This document shows positions 1-9,746 of a DNA stretch of 64,000 bases, in pieces; within the stretch, counting starts at the first letter, position 1, and each line of letters starts with the position of its first letter. The notes under the pieces were generated by a model. That model searched no databases. It saw only the letters and a list, made by a program, of their open reading frames with translations, and was not told where the DNA came from. This stretch comes from Chloroflexota bacterium (GTDB taxonomy: Bacteria > Chloroflexota > Anaerolineae > Anaerolineales > VGOW01), in assembly GCA_016197225.1 (NCBI GenBank), contig JACPWC010000024.1, positions 1 through 64,000 on the forward strand, given 5' to 3'. The translations under genes and the position numbers were made by a program.

Positions 1-764
1 GAGTCCACGCCGAAGTTGAACGTGCCGCCGGTGTGCGCGCCGTCGCGCATGGCTTCGGCCAGAGTCAGGTAGGCCGACGCAATGTCTTTGACGTACACGT
101 AATCGCGCTTCATTGTGCCGTCCGAGCGCACGATGGGCCGCTCGTTCAACAGCACCGAGCGGATCGTGCCCGGCACGATGCGGTTCCAGTTCAGGTCGCC
201 GCCGCCGTACATGTTGGCACAGCGAGTGACGGCCACAGGCATTTTGAAGGAGTGCGCGTAAGTCTGGGCGATGAGATCGGCGCACGACTTGGAAACGTCG
301 TAAGGGTGTTTGCCCTGAAGCGGCGCGGTTTCGGTGTAAGGCAGGACGTCATGTGAGCCGTAAGCCTTGTCGCTGGAGGCCAACACAAACTGCTCAAGTT
401 TGCCCCACTGCCGGGCCGCTTCGAGCAGGAGCCACGTGCCGCGAATGTTCGCCTCAAACGTGGGAACCGGGGCGCGGTTGGCGACCCCCACTACTGTCAA
501 TGCCGCCAGGTGGAAACAAGTCTGGATTTCGTACTCGGCAAAGATTCGATTCACGACCTCTTCGTCCGTCACCGAGCCGCGCACCACCTTGATGCGCTCC
601 ATCGTGCCGGAACGAACCAGTTGGCTTTGCGGAACCCAGTCACGGATCAGGCCGGCCACGTCCGCGCCCGCCTCCACTAGCCGGGCCGTAAGCCACGACC
701 CCAGCACCCCGGTGCAACCGGTGACCAACACCCGGCGATCTCGCCAGAAATTCAAATCAGTCAT
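1..764 (-). CDS. rfbG: CDP-glucose 4,6-dehydratase (C-terminus beyond the window)
   Basis: This short-chain dehydrogenase fold enzyme converts CDP-glucose to CDP-4-keto-6-deoxyglucose, the entry to CDP-deoxysugars for surface glycans. The gene is open at the window edge, so only the first ~254 residues are present. Reading from the ATG at 764 gives [16 protein letters not shown], then the NAD-binding glycine motif GCTGVLG, the family-typical ASSDKAYG stretch and the catalytic YxxxK as YDVSK. It lies 67 bases downstream of the cytidylyltransferase gene that supplies its substrate, which supports the CDP- rather than dTDP-sugar assignment. The gap between them holds a 7-nt-periodic repeat. A GDP- or dTDP-sugar dehydratase is the alternative, less likely given the neighbour. 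Confidence 0.85.
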   Translation of the reverse strand, partial: MTDLNFWRDRRVLVTGCTGVLGSWLTARLVEAGADVAGLIRDWVPQSQLVRSGTMERIKVVRGSVTDEEVVNRIFAEYEIQTCFHLAALTVVGVANRAPVPTFEANIRGTWLLLEAARQWGKLEQFVLASSDKAYGSHDVLPYTETAPLQGKHPYDVSKSCADLIAQTYAHSFKMPVAVTRCANMYGGGDLNWNRIVPGTIRSVLLNERPIVRSDGTMKRDYVYVKDIASAYLTLAEAMRDGAHTGGTFNFGVD

Positions 765-773
765 TGCTCCCTC

Positions 774-839
774 AAAATGACAAATGACGAATGGCAAATG
801 ACAAATTGGGTCATCCGGCATTTGTCATTTTTCATTTCC
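774..839. repeat. 7-nt-periodic inverted repeat (CAAATGA/CATTTGT words)
   Basis: Five contiguous 7-base units (AAAATGA, CAAATGA, CGAATGG, CAAATGA, CAAATTG) are followed after ten bases by three units of the complementary word (CATTTGT, CATTTTT, CATTTCC). The structure can fold as an imperfect hairpin. The stop codon of the cytidylyltransferase gene lies inside the right arm. The same word forms the long array near 31.8-31.96 kb. Confidence 0.8.
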
Positions 840-1620
840 AGACTTTCCACGGCGCGCCCCGATCCCAGAAATCATTCAGGGTTTGCGCCTCTTTGAAAGT
901 GTCCATTGAAGCCCAGAAACCGGCGTGGCGGTGCATCATCAACTGCCCGTCGGCGGCCAGCCGGGCCAGCGACTCTTTTTCCAGGTCAACATCCTCGCCG
1001 CCCTGCATGTAGTCCAATGCGGCGCGTTCGAAAACGAAGAAACCGGCGTTCACCCAGTTGGCCAGGCGCGGCTTCTCGCGCAAAGCTGTAATCTGATTAT
1101 CGTTCACGTCGAGGACGCCATATTGCGAATAGGGCTGATAGCCGGTGAGCGTCGCCAGCTTGCCGTGCGAACGATGGAAGGCCAGCAAAGCGTTAATGTC
1201 CACATCGCCAATGCCGTCGCCGTAAGTTACAAAGAAGCGCTCGGCGGCGATTCGTTCTCCAGCCAGCCGCACCCTCGCCCCTTTGTTCGTTGGCACACCG
1301 GCATCAAACATCGTCAACTGCCACGCGGCCTCTTGATTGGCGCGATGATACTTTCGCTGATCCGGCTGGCCGAGAGTAAAAGTCAGGTCGTGAGTCAGCG
1401 CTTCATAATCCAAGAAGTAGCGGCGGAACCAGTCGCCGCGATAGCCAAGCGGGAAGACGAAGTGAGCATGGCCGTAGTGAGCAAAAAGCTTCATGATGTG
1501 CCACACAATGGGCCGCCCGCCCACTTCCACCAAAGCCTTTGGCCGCCCTTCGGCCTCCGGCCCCATGCGCGTGCCCAGCCCGCCCACGAGCAAAATCACC
1601 GGTAAAGTTTCATTTGCCAT
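832..1620 (-). CDS. rfbF: glucose-1-phosphate cytidylyltransferase
   Basis: The enzyme makes CDP-glucose from CTP and glucose 1-phosphate. The 262-residue product opens with the nucleotidyltransferase signature LVGGLGTRMGPEAEGRPKAL (residues ~11-30) and continues with GRPIVWHIMKLFAHYG and YRGDWFRRYFLDYE, which are characteristic of RfbF rather than RmlA or GalU. Length matches the family (about 255-260). The ATG at 1620 overlaps the end of the upstream glycosyltransferase gene by 11 bases, and the dehydratase follows, so the three genes probably form one operon. The product presumably feeds a cell-surface polysaccharide or S-layer glycan; the final sugar cannot be told from this window. Confidence 0.9.
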   Translation of the reverse strand: MANETLPVILLVGGLGTRMGPEAEGRPKALVEVGGRPIVWHIMKLFAHYGHAHFVFPLGYRGDWFRRYFLDYEALTHDLTFTLGQPDQRKYHRANQEAAWQLTMFDAGVPTNKGARVRLAGERIAAERFFVTYGDGIGDVDINALLAFHRSHGKLATLTGYQPYSQYGVLDVNDNQITALREKPRLANWVNAGFFVFERAALDYMQGGEDVDLEKESLARLAADGQLMMHRHAGFWASMDTFKEAQTLNDFWDRGAPWKVWK

Positions 1621-4075
1621 CAGTCATCAATTCAGTCAACGGCCCCAGCGCCACGCGGGCATCGGCTACCATCTCTCCATTCTGCGAAACCGGCAAACGG
1701 GTCAGGCTGGGGAGGGTATACATTCCAACAGACACTTTCAGTTCGTCCAGCGAAACGCCCGATAAGTTGAGCGTGTAATCAGTCTGCACCCGCTCGCCCC
1801 GACTCCAGATAAAGGTCGGGTAGCCATCGGGGCGCGCATCCTGCCCGGCCACCAGATCATTCTTCTCATTCTGAACGTGAACAAAAATTGTCGCGTCCAA
1901 CTCCGGCTGTTCAACCAATGATTGCCAAAACAGCGACAGTCTGATCTGCCCGTCGGGCAACATTGACGCGCTCGCGCCGTACAACTTGAAAGCTTCACCG
2001 ATCACAGCCTTCGGCCTGACTTGCCCAGCATCTTCATCTGGCATGGAAGGCTGAGGCACTTTCACCCAGCCAATTTGATTCGTCTGCCCGTTCAGGCCCA
2101 CCACAAGCTGGTACGGCCCCGGCGCCAACCCGGCTGGCACATTAAGTGTATATGGAAACGGCACAACTTCATGCGCTTGCCAGGCCCAGGTTGGAAACAG
2201 CCAGCGCCATACTTCCACGTCCGCGCCGGCCACGCGCTCAAAGTCCGGCGTGAGCAAGCCGATGAACGAGCGATAGTCGTGCGACTGAGGCATATCCGTC
2301 ACCCAGTTCACGGTGTAAGTCACGCTCTGCTCAACATCGCCGGCCAAAGTTGTCGGCCCACTCCAGTTCACCACATGCACGCCGTTCCCGAACGAAGTCA
2401 GGCCGCCCTGCCGGGCCGGAGTCTCAAATTCAATTTGGGACGCCTCCACAGCCAGCACTTTCGCCATCGGCTCGCCGTTCCGGCGGTTGACGGCTTGGGC
2501 CTCATCAAGGCTGGCGATGAGTGCCGAGTGAGTCGCCGCCGTGAACGGCGGCAGAACCGTGATCGTCCCGTTTTGTAACAAGCCAAAGTTCCGCGTCGAG
2601 CGACGATAATCCCCCGACTCCAGCGCCCACGAAATCACTACCCTGGCCTCCGACGGAATTGCAAAAGTAGTGTCCGCCGTCGCCACGTTCGGGTAAGCCG
2701 TCATCAGCCAGGCCCGCGTCGTTTGCTGGCTCAACTCGTCGAGCGGAACCAGTAGTGGCCCGCTCTGCGCCGCCAGCCATTCGGAAAACTCGCGCCGGTC
2801 GGTTCGGAAGAACCACTCGCCAAGTTGCATGTCGCGCCCGAACATCGGGATCGTGCCAGGGTTCTGCCAATAACGAATATATGTTTGACGAGTCACGATC
2901 ACGTTCGTCAATGTGATCACCGCCAACGCCGTCAACGCCAGTTCTTTCAGCCGGGGAAGCCGCCACGTTAGCCCCCACCCGACTCCTGCGCCCACGACCA
3001 GCGGAAAGACGGCAAACACGCCGACGATGCGCAAGCCGTGCGGAATTTCGTTGGACATGGTCACCGGCAGAGTGACCAAAAACAAAAGCGCCGCGATGAG
3101 CCACGACGAAGCGTGACGAAAGCGAACGACCAACGCCGCCAGCCCCAACAAAAAGACGGCATTGAAGAGGACGGGCAGAACCGGCGTCAGGGCAACATTG
3201 TACTGCGGGTTGCCATCGCCCTTGCCAAAATACAGCCGCCAAAAATATTTGCCAAAGCCGGCGGTGGCCTGCAAGGCCCGGCTCACAAAACCGCCCGCCG
3301 AGCCGCCGCTCTCGCTCACTTCGGCGGCGCGGCCTATCACTCGTGATGGCTCGGCGAGCAGAAGCGGCACGAGCGGGGCCAACAGCAGAGCAACGACGAC
3401 AGTGATGATGACCAGCGCCGGCAGCCAGGTCTTCCACTGTTTTGATTTGAACGCCAGCAGGCTCAAGGCAAATGGCGCAAGCGTCGCCGGCACGGGCACG
3501 GCGGCGGTGTAACTGTAGAGCGCGCCGCCCAGACTCAGCCCGGCCCACAAAGCATCCAGCCGCTTGCCCGTTCGCGAACCACGCAACAGGAAGCCGACGA
3601 AGAGCAACATAAAAAACGCTTGCGGGATGGCGCGATACAAACTACGCGAGAGGGCGATGTGGCCCAGAGCCACAGCCAACGAAGCCGAGGCGGCCAGCCC
3701 GGCGATCCAACGCGCGTCTTGTGGCAAATCAATCAGGCACTGGCGCGTCGCCCAAAAGGTTGCGGCAACGGTCAAAATTCCAACCAACACGGTGCTCAGG
3801 CGAAAAGCAAAGATGCTGGAGCCAAACAGCAATGCCCCGCCAGCTTCCATGAAAATATACAACGGCTCTGGCCGGCCAAAGTCTTCGTAAAACGGGAAGC
3901 GCCCGGATTGCGTCAGGTGAAAGGCGTCGAGGGTGCTGATGGCCTCGTCGTCGCTCAGGCCCGGCGGCAGGGTTGCCAGATCGGCCACGCGCAACCATGC
4001 CGCGATGAGCAGGATGGCAATGGCCGCAAGCCATTTCGTGTATGTGTTCAATCCAGCCAATGTTGCCCGCATCAA
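1610..4075 (-). CDS. GT39/ArnT-like membrane glycosyltransferase
   Basis: An 821-residue polytopic membrane protein. After the first transmembrane helix (residues ~14-30) comes the acidic loop GLSDDEAIS, matching the catalytic Asp/Glu position of the GT-C fold (PMT/ArnT family), which uses polyprenyl-phosphate sugars. About ten further hydrophobic segments run to residue ~400. The remaining ~400 residues are a soluble, beta-rich extracytoplasmic region with two Ig-like or jelly-roll-like stretches. The stop overlaps the cytidylyltransferase start, so it is translationally linked to CDP-sugar synthesis. It may transfer the sugar, or its lipid-linked precursor, to protein or glycan outside the membrane; acceptor unknown. 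Confidence 0.7.
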   Translation of the reverse strand: MMRATLAGLNTYTKWLAAIAILLIAAWLRVADLATLPPGLSDDEAISTLDAFHLTQSGRFPFYEDFGRPEPLYIFMEAGGALLFGSSIFAFRLSTVLVGILTVAATFWATRQCLIDLPQDARWIAGLAASASLAVALGHIALSRSLYRAIPQAFFMLLFVGFLLRGSRTGKRLDALWAGLSLGGALYSYTAAVPVPATLAPFALSLLAFKSKQWKTWLPALVIITVVVALLLAPLVPLLLAEPSRVIGRAAEVSESGGSAGGFVSRALQATAGFGKYFWRLYFGKGDGNPQYNVALTPVLPVLFNAVFLLGLAALVVRFRHASSWLIAALLFLVTLPVTMSNEIPHGLRIVGVFAVFPLVVGAGVGWGLTWRLPRLKELALTALAVITLTNVIVTRQTYIRYWQNPGTIPMFGRDMQLGEWFFRTDRREFSEWLAAQSGPLLVPLDELSQQTTRAWLMTAYPNVATADTTFAIPSEARVVISWALESGDYRRSTRNFGLLQNGTITVLPPFTAATHSALIASLDEAQAVNRRNGEPMAKVLAVEASQIEFETPARQGGLTSFGNGVHVVNWSGPTTLAGDVEQSVTYTVNWVTDMPQSHDYRSFIGLLTPDFERVAGADVEVWRWLFPTWAWQAHEVVPFPYTLNVPAGLAPGPYQLVVGLNGQTNQIGWVKVPQPSMPDEDAGQVRPKAVIGEAFKLYGASASMLPDGQIRLSLFWQSLVEQPELDATIFVHVQNEKNDLVAGQDARPDGYPTFIWSRGERVQTDYTLNLSGVSLDELKVSVGMYTLPSLTRLPVSQNGEMVADARVALGPLTELMTDGK

Positions 4076-4118
4076 GCGTCAAACGAAAAAGGAGCCTTGA
4101 CCTTTGTCGTTTGTCGCT

Positions 4119-5162
4119 TCACTTTCCCTCCACCGCTTTTCTCAACCCTTCAACGTAAGGCGGCCTCACCACCCCGTTCTCGGTGACGATGGCGGTGATG
4201 TAGCGATGGGGCGTCACGTCGAAGGCCGGGTTGCGGGCGGTGATGCCTTCGGGCGCAACGGGTTCGCCGCCGATTTCCAAATTCAGCACTTCGGTCATCG
4301 AGCGTTCTTCGATTGGAATATGGCCGCCGTCGGGCAAGGAAAGGTCAACGGTGGACGTGGGGGCGACGACGTAAAATGGGACGTTGTTCTCTTTGGCGAC
4401 CACTGCCAGCTTGTAGGTGCCGATCTTGTTGGCCGCGTCGCCGTTGGCCGCCACCCGATCCGCGCCGACAAACACGGCTTTGACCTGGCCGGAGTACATG
4501 AAGTAACCGGCGGCGTTGTCGGCGATCAGGTCGAACGGGATGTTAAGGTTCTTGAGTTCCCAGGCGGTGAGGCGCGCGCCCTGCAAGCGCGGGCGGGTCT
4601 CGTCCACCAGAACGTGAATGTGTTTGCCGAGTTCGTGAGCCATGCGGATGGCGCCGAGCGCCGTGCCGTAGTCCACCGTCGCCAGCGCGCCGGTGTTGCA
4701 GTGGTGGAGCACGGTGTCGCCGTCGTTGATCAGAGTCGCGCCGTGCATTGCCATACGCTTGTTGACCTCTACATCTTCGTCGGCAATGCGTTTGGCCTCA
4801 ACCAACAGCGACGAGCGAATGTCGTCGGTGTTCGGTAGAACCAGGCGGCGGGCCAGGTCGAGCATCCGCGATGTTGCCCAGGCCAAGTTGACGGCGGTGG
4901 GCCGGGCGGCGTCCAGCACTTCTTTGGCTTGCGCTAAATCAATGAGCAGGCTGTCGCGGTCTCGCGCCGGGCTTTGCCGGGCGGCCAGGGCCATGCCAAA
5001 GCCGCCGGCGGCGCCAATGGCTGGCGCGCCGCGCACGACCATGTCGGTGATGGCTTTGGCGATCTCGCGGTAGTCGTCATACGTGATCACTTCAAAGCGC
5101 CCCGGCAGGATGCGCTGGTCAATCATTTGCACGGCGTCGTTTTGCCAGTCAACGGTTCTCAT
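4119..5162 (-). CDS. mtnA: S-methyl-5-thioribose-1-phosphate isomerase
   Basis: MtnA interconverts methylthioribose 1-phosphate and methylthioribulose 1-phosphate in methionine salvage, recycling methylthioadenosine from polyamine synthesis. The 347-residue product has the expected landmarks: [14 protein letters not shown] (~43-56), the catalytic-cysteine segment [18 protein letters not shown] (~153-170) and the aspartate loop [13 protein letters not shown]. Length equals the family norm (about 345-350), and the ATG at 5162 gives the usual MRTVDW start. No other salvage gene is nearby. The paralogous eIF2B family is the only serious alternative, but the Cys and Asp active-site residues favour MtnA. 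Confidence 0.93.
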   Translation of the reverse strand: MRTVDWQNDAVQMIDQRILPGRFEVITYDDYREIAKAITDMVVRGAPAIGAAGGFGMALAARQSPARDRDSLLIDLAQAKEVLDAARPTAVNLAWATSRMLDLARRLVLPNTDDIRSSLLVEAKRIADEDVEVNKRMAMHGATLINDGDTVLHHCNTGALATVDYGTALGAIRMAHELGKHIHVLVDETRPRLQGARLTAWELKNLNIPFDLIADNAAGYFMYSGQVKAVFVGADRVAANGDAANKIGTYKLAVVAKENNVPFYVVAPTSTVDLSLPDGGHIPIEERSMTEVLNLEIGGEPVAPEGITARNPAFDVTPHRYITAIVTENGVVRPPYVEGLRKAVEGK

Positions 5163-5180
5163 AGTCTTGGCTCTGTTTTA

Positions 5181-5250
5181 ACACAAAGGCACGAAGGCGC
5201 AAAGCCACAAAGTTTTCTTGGTGTCTTCGAGTCCTGGTGCCTTTGTGTCC
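5181..5250. repeat. 8-nt-periodic CACAAAGG-type inverted repeat
   Basis: Octamer units (CACAAAGG, CACGAAGG, CGCAAAGC, CACAAAG) are followed by a complementary arm ending GTGCCTTTGTG. Related sequence occurs at 17583-17648, and a partial right arm lies near 12630-12655. It occupies much of the divergent gap between mtnA and the transglycosylase gene. Confidence 0.75.
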
Positions 5251-5338
5251 AACCGGGTACATAAAAAAACGCCCTCGAAAATGCGAGAGCGAGCGGAGCG
5301 AGTGCCGAACTCGGCAGTCATGGTAACATACGGGTCTT

Positions 5339-7765
5339 GTGTTGTCAAAGAGTTTTCGCCCTCACTACCTTCTGCCCGCCCTCTTCGGCTTCTTCGCCCT
5401 GCTCGCTTGCTCGTTGCCGCCGCTGACGGGCTTGATCGAATCGGCTACGGCAACAGCCACTTTTACAGAGACGGCTACCCCGACCGCCACCGCGACGGAC
5501 ACGCCGACTCCGACCCCGACGCCTCAGCCCATTGTCCGAGTCCAGGAAGGCGATCATCAACTGTTCAACGGCGACTGGGACTCGGCCATCGCCCTCTATC
5601 AAACCGCGCTCGATCAGCAACCGGGGACGGACATTGCCGCCGTCGCCCGCTTTGGCATTGCCACCGCTCACTTGCAGGCCGGCGATCTCGACGCCGCCAA
5701 CGGCGACTTCACCCTCTTCCTTCAGGCTTACCCAACTGATCCCCGAATCCCGGAGGCCTATTTTCAACTCGGCGCAATTGCCCAGGCGCAGGGCACGTGG
5801 AACGTTGCGATTCAAAATTATGGGCAGTATCTGGCGCTCAGGCCTGGCGTGATCGACTCGTACGTGTGGGAGCGCATTGGCCGTTGTTATCTGGAATCGG
5901 GCGACTATGTTCCAGCCGCCAATGCTTACGAGCAAGCCATCCTGGCCGAGCGCGCTGGTGGGCTGAACGATCTGGTGGAAAGGAAAGCCGAGGCTCTGCA
6001 AGCGCAGGGCGACCTGGTCGGCGCGCTGGCGCTTTATGATCTGGTCGCCAACTCCGTGTCCGCCGATTCAACGCTAACACTGGCCCGCATGGACATTTTG
6101 CGCGGGCGGCTTAACCTGCAACTTGGCAATACTGAAACTGCCTACACGTTTTTTCAGCACGCCGTTGACAACTACCCCCAGACGTTCGACGCTTATCAAT
6201 CGCTGATCGCGCTGGTTGACGCGGGCGTGCCGGTGGACGAACTTCAACGAGGCATCGTCAACTACCATGCCGAGTCCTACGAGGCCGCCCTGGCCGCCTT
6301 CGACCGCTACTTCGCCAGCACCGACTCGCCGGACGCGCGTGTTTATTACTACGCCGCCCTCACCCACCGCGCGCGCGGCAGCACCTTCAGCGCCATTCAA
6401 CGCTTTCAGGACGTGATTGACGGCTACCCCGACAGCGATTTGTGGGTCGAGGCCTGGACTCAGAAGGCCTTCACGCAGTGGGCCTGGGGCGACGATTATG
6501 CCGGTGCGACCGCCACGCTTCTCAAGTTCGCCGAAGTTGCCCCCGCGAACGGCGCTGTCCCCGAAGCGCTCTTTCAGGCGGGCCGCATCGCCGAGCGCGG
6601 GCGTGATCTGGATCGCGCCGTTTCGATCTGGTCGAGCCTCAACGCCAATTATCCAAACTCGCCGCAAGCGCCTGAAGGCGCGTTCCTGGCCGGCCTGGCT
6701 CTTTATCGCGAAGGCAGTTACAACTCGGCGGTCGAGCAGTTTGAGATCGCGGCCAACCACTCGCTGGCAACGGTTGAACGGCGCGCGGCGGCGTGGATGT
6801 GGGCGGCCAAGACGCAACGCCTTCGCGGCGACAGCGCCGCCGCTCAGGCGGCTTTCGATCAGGCCCTGGCCGCCGACCCCGGCGGCTATTACTCGCTCCG
6901 CGCCGCCGAACTCAAAGACGGCCTCGCGCCCTTCTCGCCCACGCAAGGTTACGACTTTAGTTTTGATGTGGCCGGTGAGCGCGCCATTGCCGAACAATGG
7001 CTGGCCGAAAAGCTGGGCATCGCCAACGACAACCTGGGCGCGATGGTCGGGCCTGCCGCCGCCGATGGTCGCTGGGCGCGCGCGCGCGAGTTGTGGGCGC
7101 TCGGCCTCACCGCCGAAGCCAAAGTTGAGTTTAATGAATTACGAGCGGCTTACGCCAGTGATGCGCTCTCGTTGTATAAGATGGCATTAGCTTTGCGCGA
7201 TCTTGGCGCTTACGCTCAGGCGATCCGCGCCGCCCGCGCCAGCGTGGACGCCATCGGTTTAGCCGACTCTTTTTCCGCCCCTGCTTTCTTCACCCACCTT
7301 CGTTTCGGCCCCTACTATGCCGATCTGATCACTAAAGCCGCCAGCGACTACAACGTTGATCCGCTCTTGTTATACGCTGTGGTTCGGCAGGAGAGTTTGT
7401 TTGAAGGCGGCGTCACTTCGTCGGCGGCGGCTCAGGGCCTCATGCAAATCATCCCTTCCACCGGCGAGTGGGTGGCCCATCAACTCAACTGGCCCGGCTA
7501 CCAGAACAGCGACCTTTATCGCCCTTACATCAGCCTGGAGTTCGGCGCATTTTATCTTGACTACCAGCGGCAATATTTCAACGGCGACATGTACGCCGCG
7601 CTGGCGGCTTACAACGCCGGGCCGGGCAACGCCGAAATCTGGCAGGGCCTGAGCGGCGACGACCCCGACCTGTTTGTCGAAGTCGTCCGCCTCGACGAAC
7701 CGCGCCGGTACGTCCGGGCGATCTATGAGTTCTATGAAATTTATCGGGGGTTGTACGGAAAATAA
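5339..7765 (+). CDS. lytic transglycosylase lipoprotein with TPR repeats
   Basis: An 808-residue secreted protein that should cleave peptidoglycan glycan strands. The GTG start at 5339 gives a lipoprotein signal (LFGFFALLAC, Cys ~24), followed by a Thr/Pro-rich linker, then many tetratricopeptide-like helical repeats (~60-600), and a C-terminal goose-type lysozyme-like SLT domain (~650-800). The SLT motifs are clear: QESLFEGGVTSSAAAQGLMQ with catalytic Glu 685, and ALAAYNAGPGNAEIW. The arrangement resembles Slt70, with TPR repeats replacing the alpha-superhelical U/L domains. The gene stands alone between mtnA (divergent) and an epimerase gene. Confidence 0.88.
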   Translation: MLSKSFRPHYLLPALFGFFALLACSLPPLTGLIESATATATFTETATPTATATDTPTPTPTPQPIVRVQEGDHQLFNGDWDSAIALYQTALDQQPGTDIAAVARFGIATAHLQAGDLDAANGDFTLFLQAYPTDPRIPEAYFQLGAIAQAQGTWNVAIQNYGQYLALRPGVIDSYVWERIGRCYLESGDYVPAANAYEQAILAERAGGLNDLVERKAEALQAQGDLVGALALYDLVANSVSADSTLTLARMDILRGRLNLQLGNTETAYTFFQHAVDNYPQTFDAYQSLIALVDAGVPVDELQRGIVNYHAESYEAALAAFDRYFASTDSPDARVYYYAALTHRARGSTFSAIQRFQDVIDGYPDSDLWVEAWTQKAFTQWAWGDDYAGATATLLKFAEVAPANGAVPEALFQAGRIAERGRDLDRAVSIWSSLNANYPNSPQAPEGAFLAGLALYREGSYNSAVEQFEIAANHSLATVERRAAAWMWAAKTQRLRGDSAAAQAAFDQALAADPGGYYSLRAAELKDGLAPFSPTQGYDFSFDVAGERAIAEQWLAEKLGIANDNLGAMVGPAAADGRWARARELWALGLTAEAKVEFNELRAAYASDALSLYKMALALRDLGAYAQAIRAARASVDAIGLADSFSAPAFFTHLRFGPYYADLITKAASDYNVDPLLLYAVVRQESLFEGGVTSSAAAQGLMQIIPSTGEWVAHQLNWPGYQNSDLYRPYISLEFGAFYLDYQRQYFNGDMYAALAAYNAGPGNAEIWQGLSGDDPDLFVEVVRLDEPRRYVRAIYEFYEIYRGLYGK

Positions 7766-7772
7766 AAGAGAC

Positions 7773-7851
7773 TGGCAACGGATGAGATAATAGATGTAAC
7801 GGATTCTGGCACGCCCTTCATCCGTTACATCTGCTACAAAATCCGTTGCCA
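7773..7851. repeat. nested inverted repeat upstream of the epimerase gene
   Basis: Two perfect nested stems: TGGCAACGGAT (7773-7783) pairs with 7841-7851, and the 13-base AGATGTAACGGAT (7792-7804) pairs with 7820-7832. It follows the transglycosylase stop and ends ten bases before the next start codon. It may act as a terminator or insulator; there is no T-tract. Confidence 0.7.
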
Positions 7852-7860
7852 AAGCAAACT

Positions 7861-8811
7861 ATGCGAATCTTGATCACCGGCTCAAGCGGCCAGATCGGCA
7901 CCAACCTTGCTCTGCGTTTGCTGAGCGAAGGCCACTTTGTCTTCGGCATTGACAAGCGGCCCAACACCTGGACGGATAAAATCTCGACGCTCCTGCAAGA
8001 CCTCAGCTCGCCTTATCGCGATTTTAAAGGCGGTATCGGCCACGTCGAGTACCCGCCCGACCTTGATCTCGTCGTCCACCTGGCCGCCCACGCCAAAGTT
8101 CACGAGCTGGTGGAGCAACCCGACCGGGCGCTGGAAAACATCACCATGACCTTCAACGTGCTGGAGTTTTGCCGTCACAACCACCTGCCCATCCTCTTCA
8201 GCAGTTCCCGCGAAGTGTACGGCGACATCCACCGTTACATCACCGAAGAGTCCTACGCCGACTTTGCCTACACCGAAAGCCCGTACTCGGCCAGCAAGAT
8301 CGCGGGCGAAGCCTTGATCTACTCTTACGCCCAGTGCTACAACCTGCGCTACCTCGTCTTCCGCTTCAGCAACGTCTATGGCCGCTACGACAACGACATC
8401 GAACGCATGGAGCGCGTCATCCCGCTCTTCGTTCGCAAAATTGGCCGGGGCGAGCCAATCACGGTTTATGGCAAAGAGAAGGTGCTCGACTTCACTTACG
8501 TTGACGACTGCATTGACGGCATCGCCAAAGGCATTGAATTGCTGGTAAGCGGCAAAGAGGCCAATCACACCATCAACCTGGCCTACGGCCAGGGCAACAG
8601 CCTGATCAACATGGCCGAATACATCGGCGAGGCGTTGGGCGTCAAGCCCGACATCACCGTGCAACCGGCCCGCGTCGGCGAAGTCACCCATTACGTCGCC
8701 AACATCGGCAAAGCCCGCGCCCTGCTCGGCTACAGCCCGACGACCACCCTGCGCGACGGCATCCACAAAGCGGTGGCCTGGTCGAACGAGTGGCGGGCAG
8801 CGAAAAAGTAG
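7861..8811 (+). CDS. NAD-dependent sugar epimerase/dehydratase
   Basis: An extended SDR enzyme of 316 residues. The ATG at 7861 (MRILITGSSGQIGTNLAL) puts the Rossmann glycine motif GSSGQIG at the N-terminus; an upstream in-frame TTG at 7846 would only add five residues and is less likely. The catalytic SSSREVYGD and YxxxK (YSASK) are present, with RFSNVYG and DFTYVDD typical of UDP-glucose 4-epimerase or UDP-glucuronate decarboxylase relatives. The substrate is a nucleotide sugar, but the sequence does not say which. The stop TAG is supplied by the small palindrome that follows. Confidence 0.82.
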   Translation: MRILITGSSGQIGTNLALRLLSEGHFVFGIDKRPNTWTDKISTLLQDLSSPYRDFKGGIGHVEYPPDLDLVVHLAAHAKVHELVEQPDRALENITMTFNVLEFCRHNHLPILFSSSREVYGDIHRYITEESYADFAYTESPYSASKIAGEALIYSYAQCYNLRYLVFRFSNVYGRYDNDIERMERVIPLFVRKIGRGEPITVYGKEKVLDFTYVDDCIDGIAKGIELLVSGKEANHTINLAYGQGNSLINMAEYIGEALGVKPDITVQPARVGEVTHYVANIGKARALLGYSPTTTLRDGIHKAVAWSNEWRAAKK

Positions 8812-8840
8812 AGCGACGCGAAGCGGGCAAATCGCTCTAC
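8808..8840. repeat. small palindrome containing CGCGAAGCG
   Basis: GTAGAGCGA (8808-8816) is complementary to TCGCTCTAC (8832-8840). Between them lies CGCGAAGCG (8817-8825), the same 9-mer that is inserted in three other palindromes of this window, here followed by GGCA rather than an exact copy of the preceding GCGA. The first bases supply the stop codon of the epimerase gene. Confidence 0.6.
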
Positions 8841-8859
8841 AATGCCTGGGAGGAGCATC

Positions 8860-9642
8860 ATGCCTCACATCCTGGTCACCGGCGGCGCGGGCGTCTTGGG
8901 CCGGGAGCTGACGCCGCAACTGCAAAAAGCCGGGCACACGGCGCGAGTGATGAGCCGCCGCCCCCGGCCTGTCAATCTCACGTCTGAAATTGAGTGGGCG
9001 CAGGCTGATATTGAAACCGGCGACGGCCTCGGTTCAGCCGTCTCTGGCGTGGAGACGATCATCCACACCGCCACCAGCCCCGGCAAACGCACAAAGCAGG
9101 TGGATGTAGACGGAACTCGCCGACTGTTGGAGAAGGCTCGCGAAGCCGGAGTCGCTCACTTCATCCACGTCTCCATCGTCGGCATCGAGCGCATCCCATT
9201 TCCATATTATGAAGCGAAAGTGGCCGGGGAAGCCGTCGTTCGCGGGGGCGGTGTCCCTTACACCATCTTGCGCGCTACCCAATTTCACAGTTTGCTTGAT
9301 GGCTTCTTTCAACCGCTCAGGAACCTGCCACTCTCATTTGCCTTCACCGATTTCAAATATCAACCGATTGATACCGGCGAGGTAGCCGACCGCCTGTGCC
9401 AGCTTGTGGCCGAGAAACCTTCCGGCCTGCTCCCCGACATGGGCGGCCCGGAAGTGTGGACGGTGGGTGAACTGTTGCCCGCTTGGTTTGCGGCGCAGGG
9501 CAGGCACTGCAAACTGATTCGCTTCCCGCTGCCGGGCGGGTTTGCGCACGCATTCCGCAACGGCTACAACACCTGCCCCGATCAGCGCGACGGCAACATC
9601 ACCTGGGCCGAGTGGCTGCGGCGAAAATACAAACGCAACTAA
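8860..9642 (+). CDS. NmrA-like SDR oxidoreductase
   Basis: A 260-residue atypical short-chain dehydrogenase of the NAD(P)H-binding NmrA/complex-I-NDUFA9-like group. The start at 8860 has a strong ribosome binding site (GGGAGGAG, 8848-8855) and gives MPHILVTGGAGVLG with the glycine-rich dinucleotide motif at residues ~8-14. There is no complete Tyr-xxx-Lys catalytic set, although YYEAKVAGE occupies the corresponding position. It lies 48 bases after the epimerase gene on the same strand. Members include quinone- or sugar-reductases and regulators; no specific substrate can be inferred. Confidence 0.75.
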   Translation: MPHILVTGGAGVLGRELTPQLQKAGHTARVMSRRPRPVNLTSEIEWAQADIETGDGLGSAVSGVETIIHTATSPGKRTKQVDVDGTRRLLEKAREAGVAHFIHVSIVGIERIPFPYYEAKVAGEAVVRGGGVPYTILRATQFHSLLDGFFQPLRNLPLSFAFTDFKYQPIDTGEVADRLCQLVAEKPSGLLPDMGGPEVWTVGELLPAWFAAQGRHCKLIRFPLPGGFAHAFRNGYNTCPDQRDGNITWAEWLRRKYKRN

Positions 9643-9746
9643 TGCCGACCGTTGGGCGGAATAACCTCCACAAATCCTGACGGGCTTCTCCACATTTCTT
9701 CCACAACGGATTGATAAGCTTAGAAAAACTTGCCAAGGAGTAATCA

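Noticed and set aside
9643-9746. Cluster of TCCACA sequences as DnaA boxes
   Set aside because: The matches are short and irregular (TCCACAAAT, TCCACATTT, TCCACAACG) and no replication gene is nearby.
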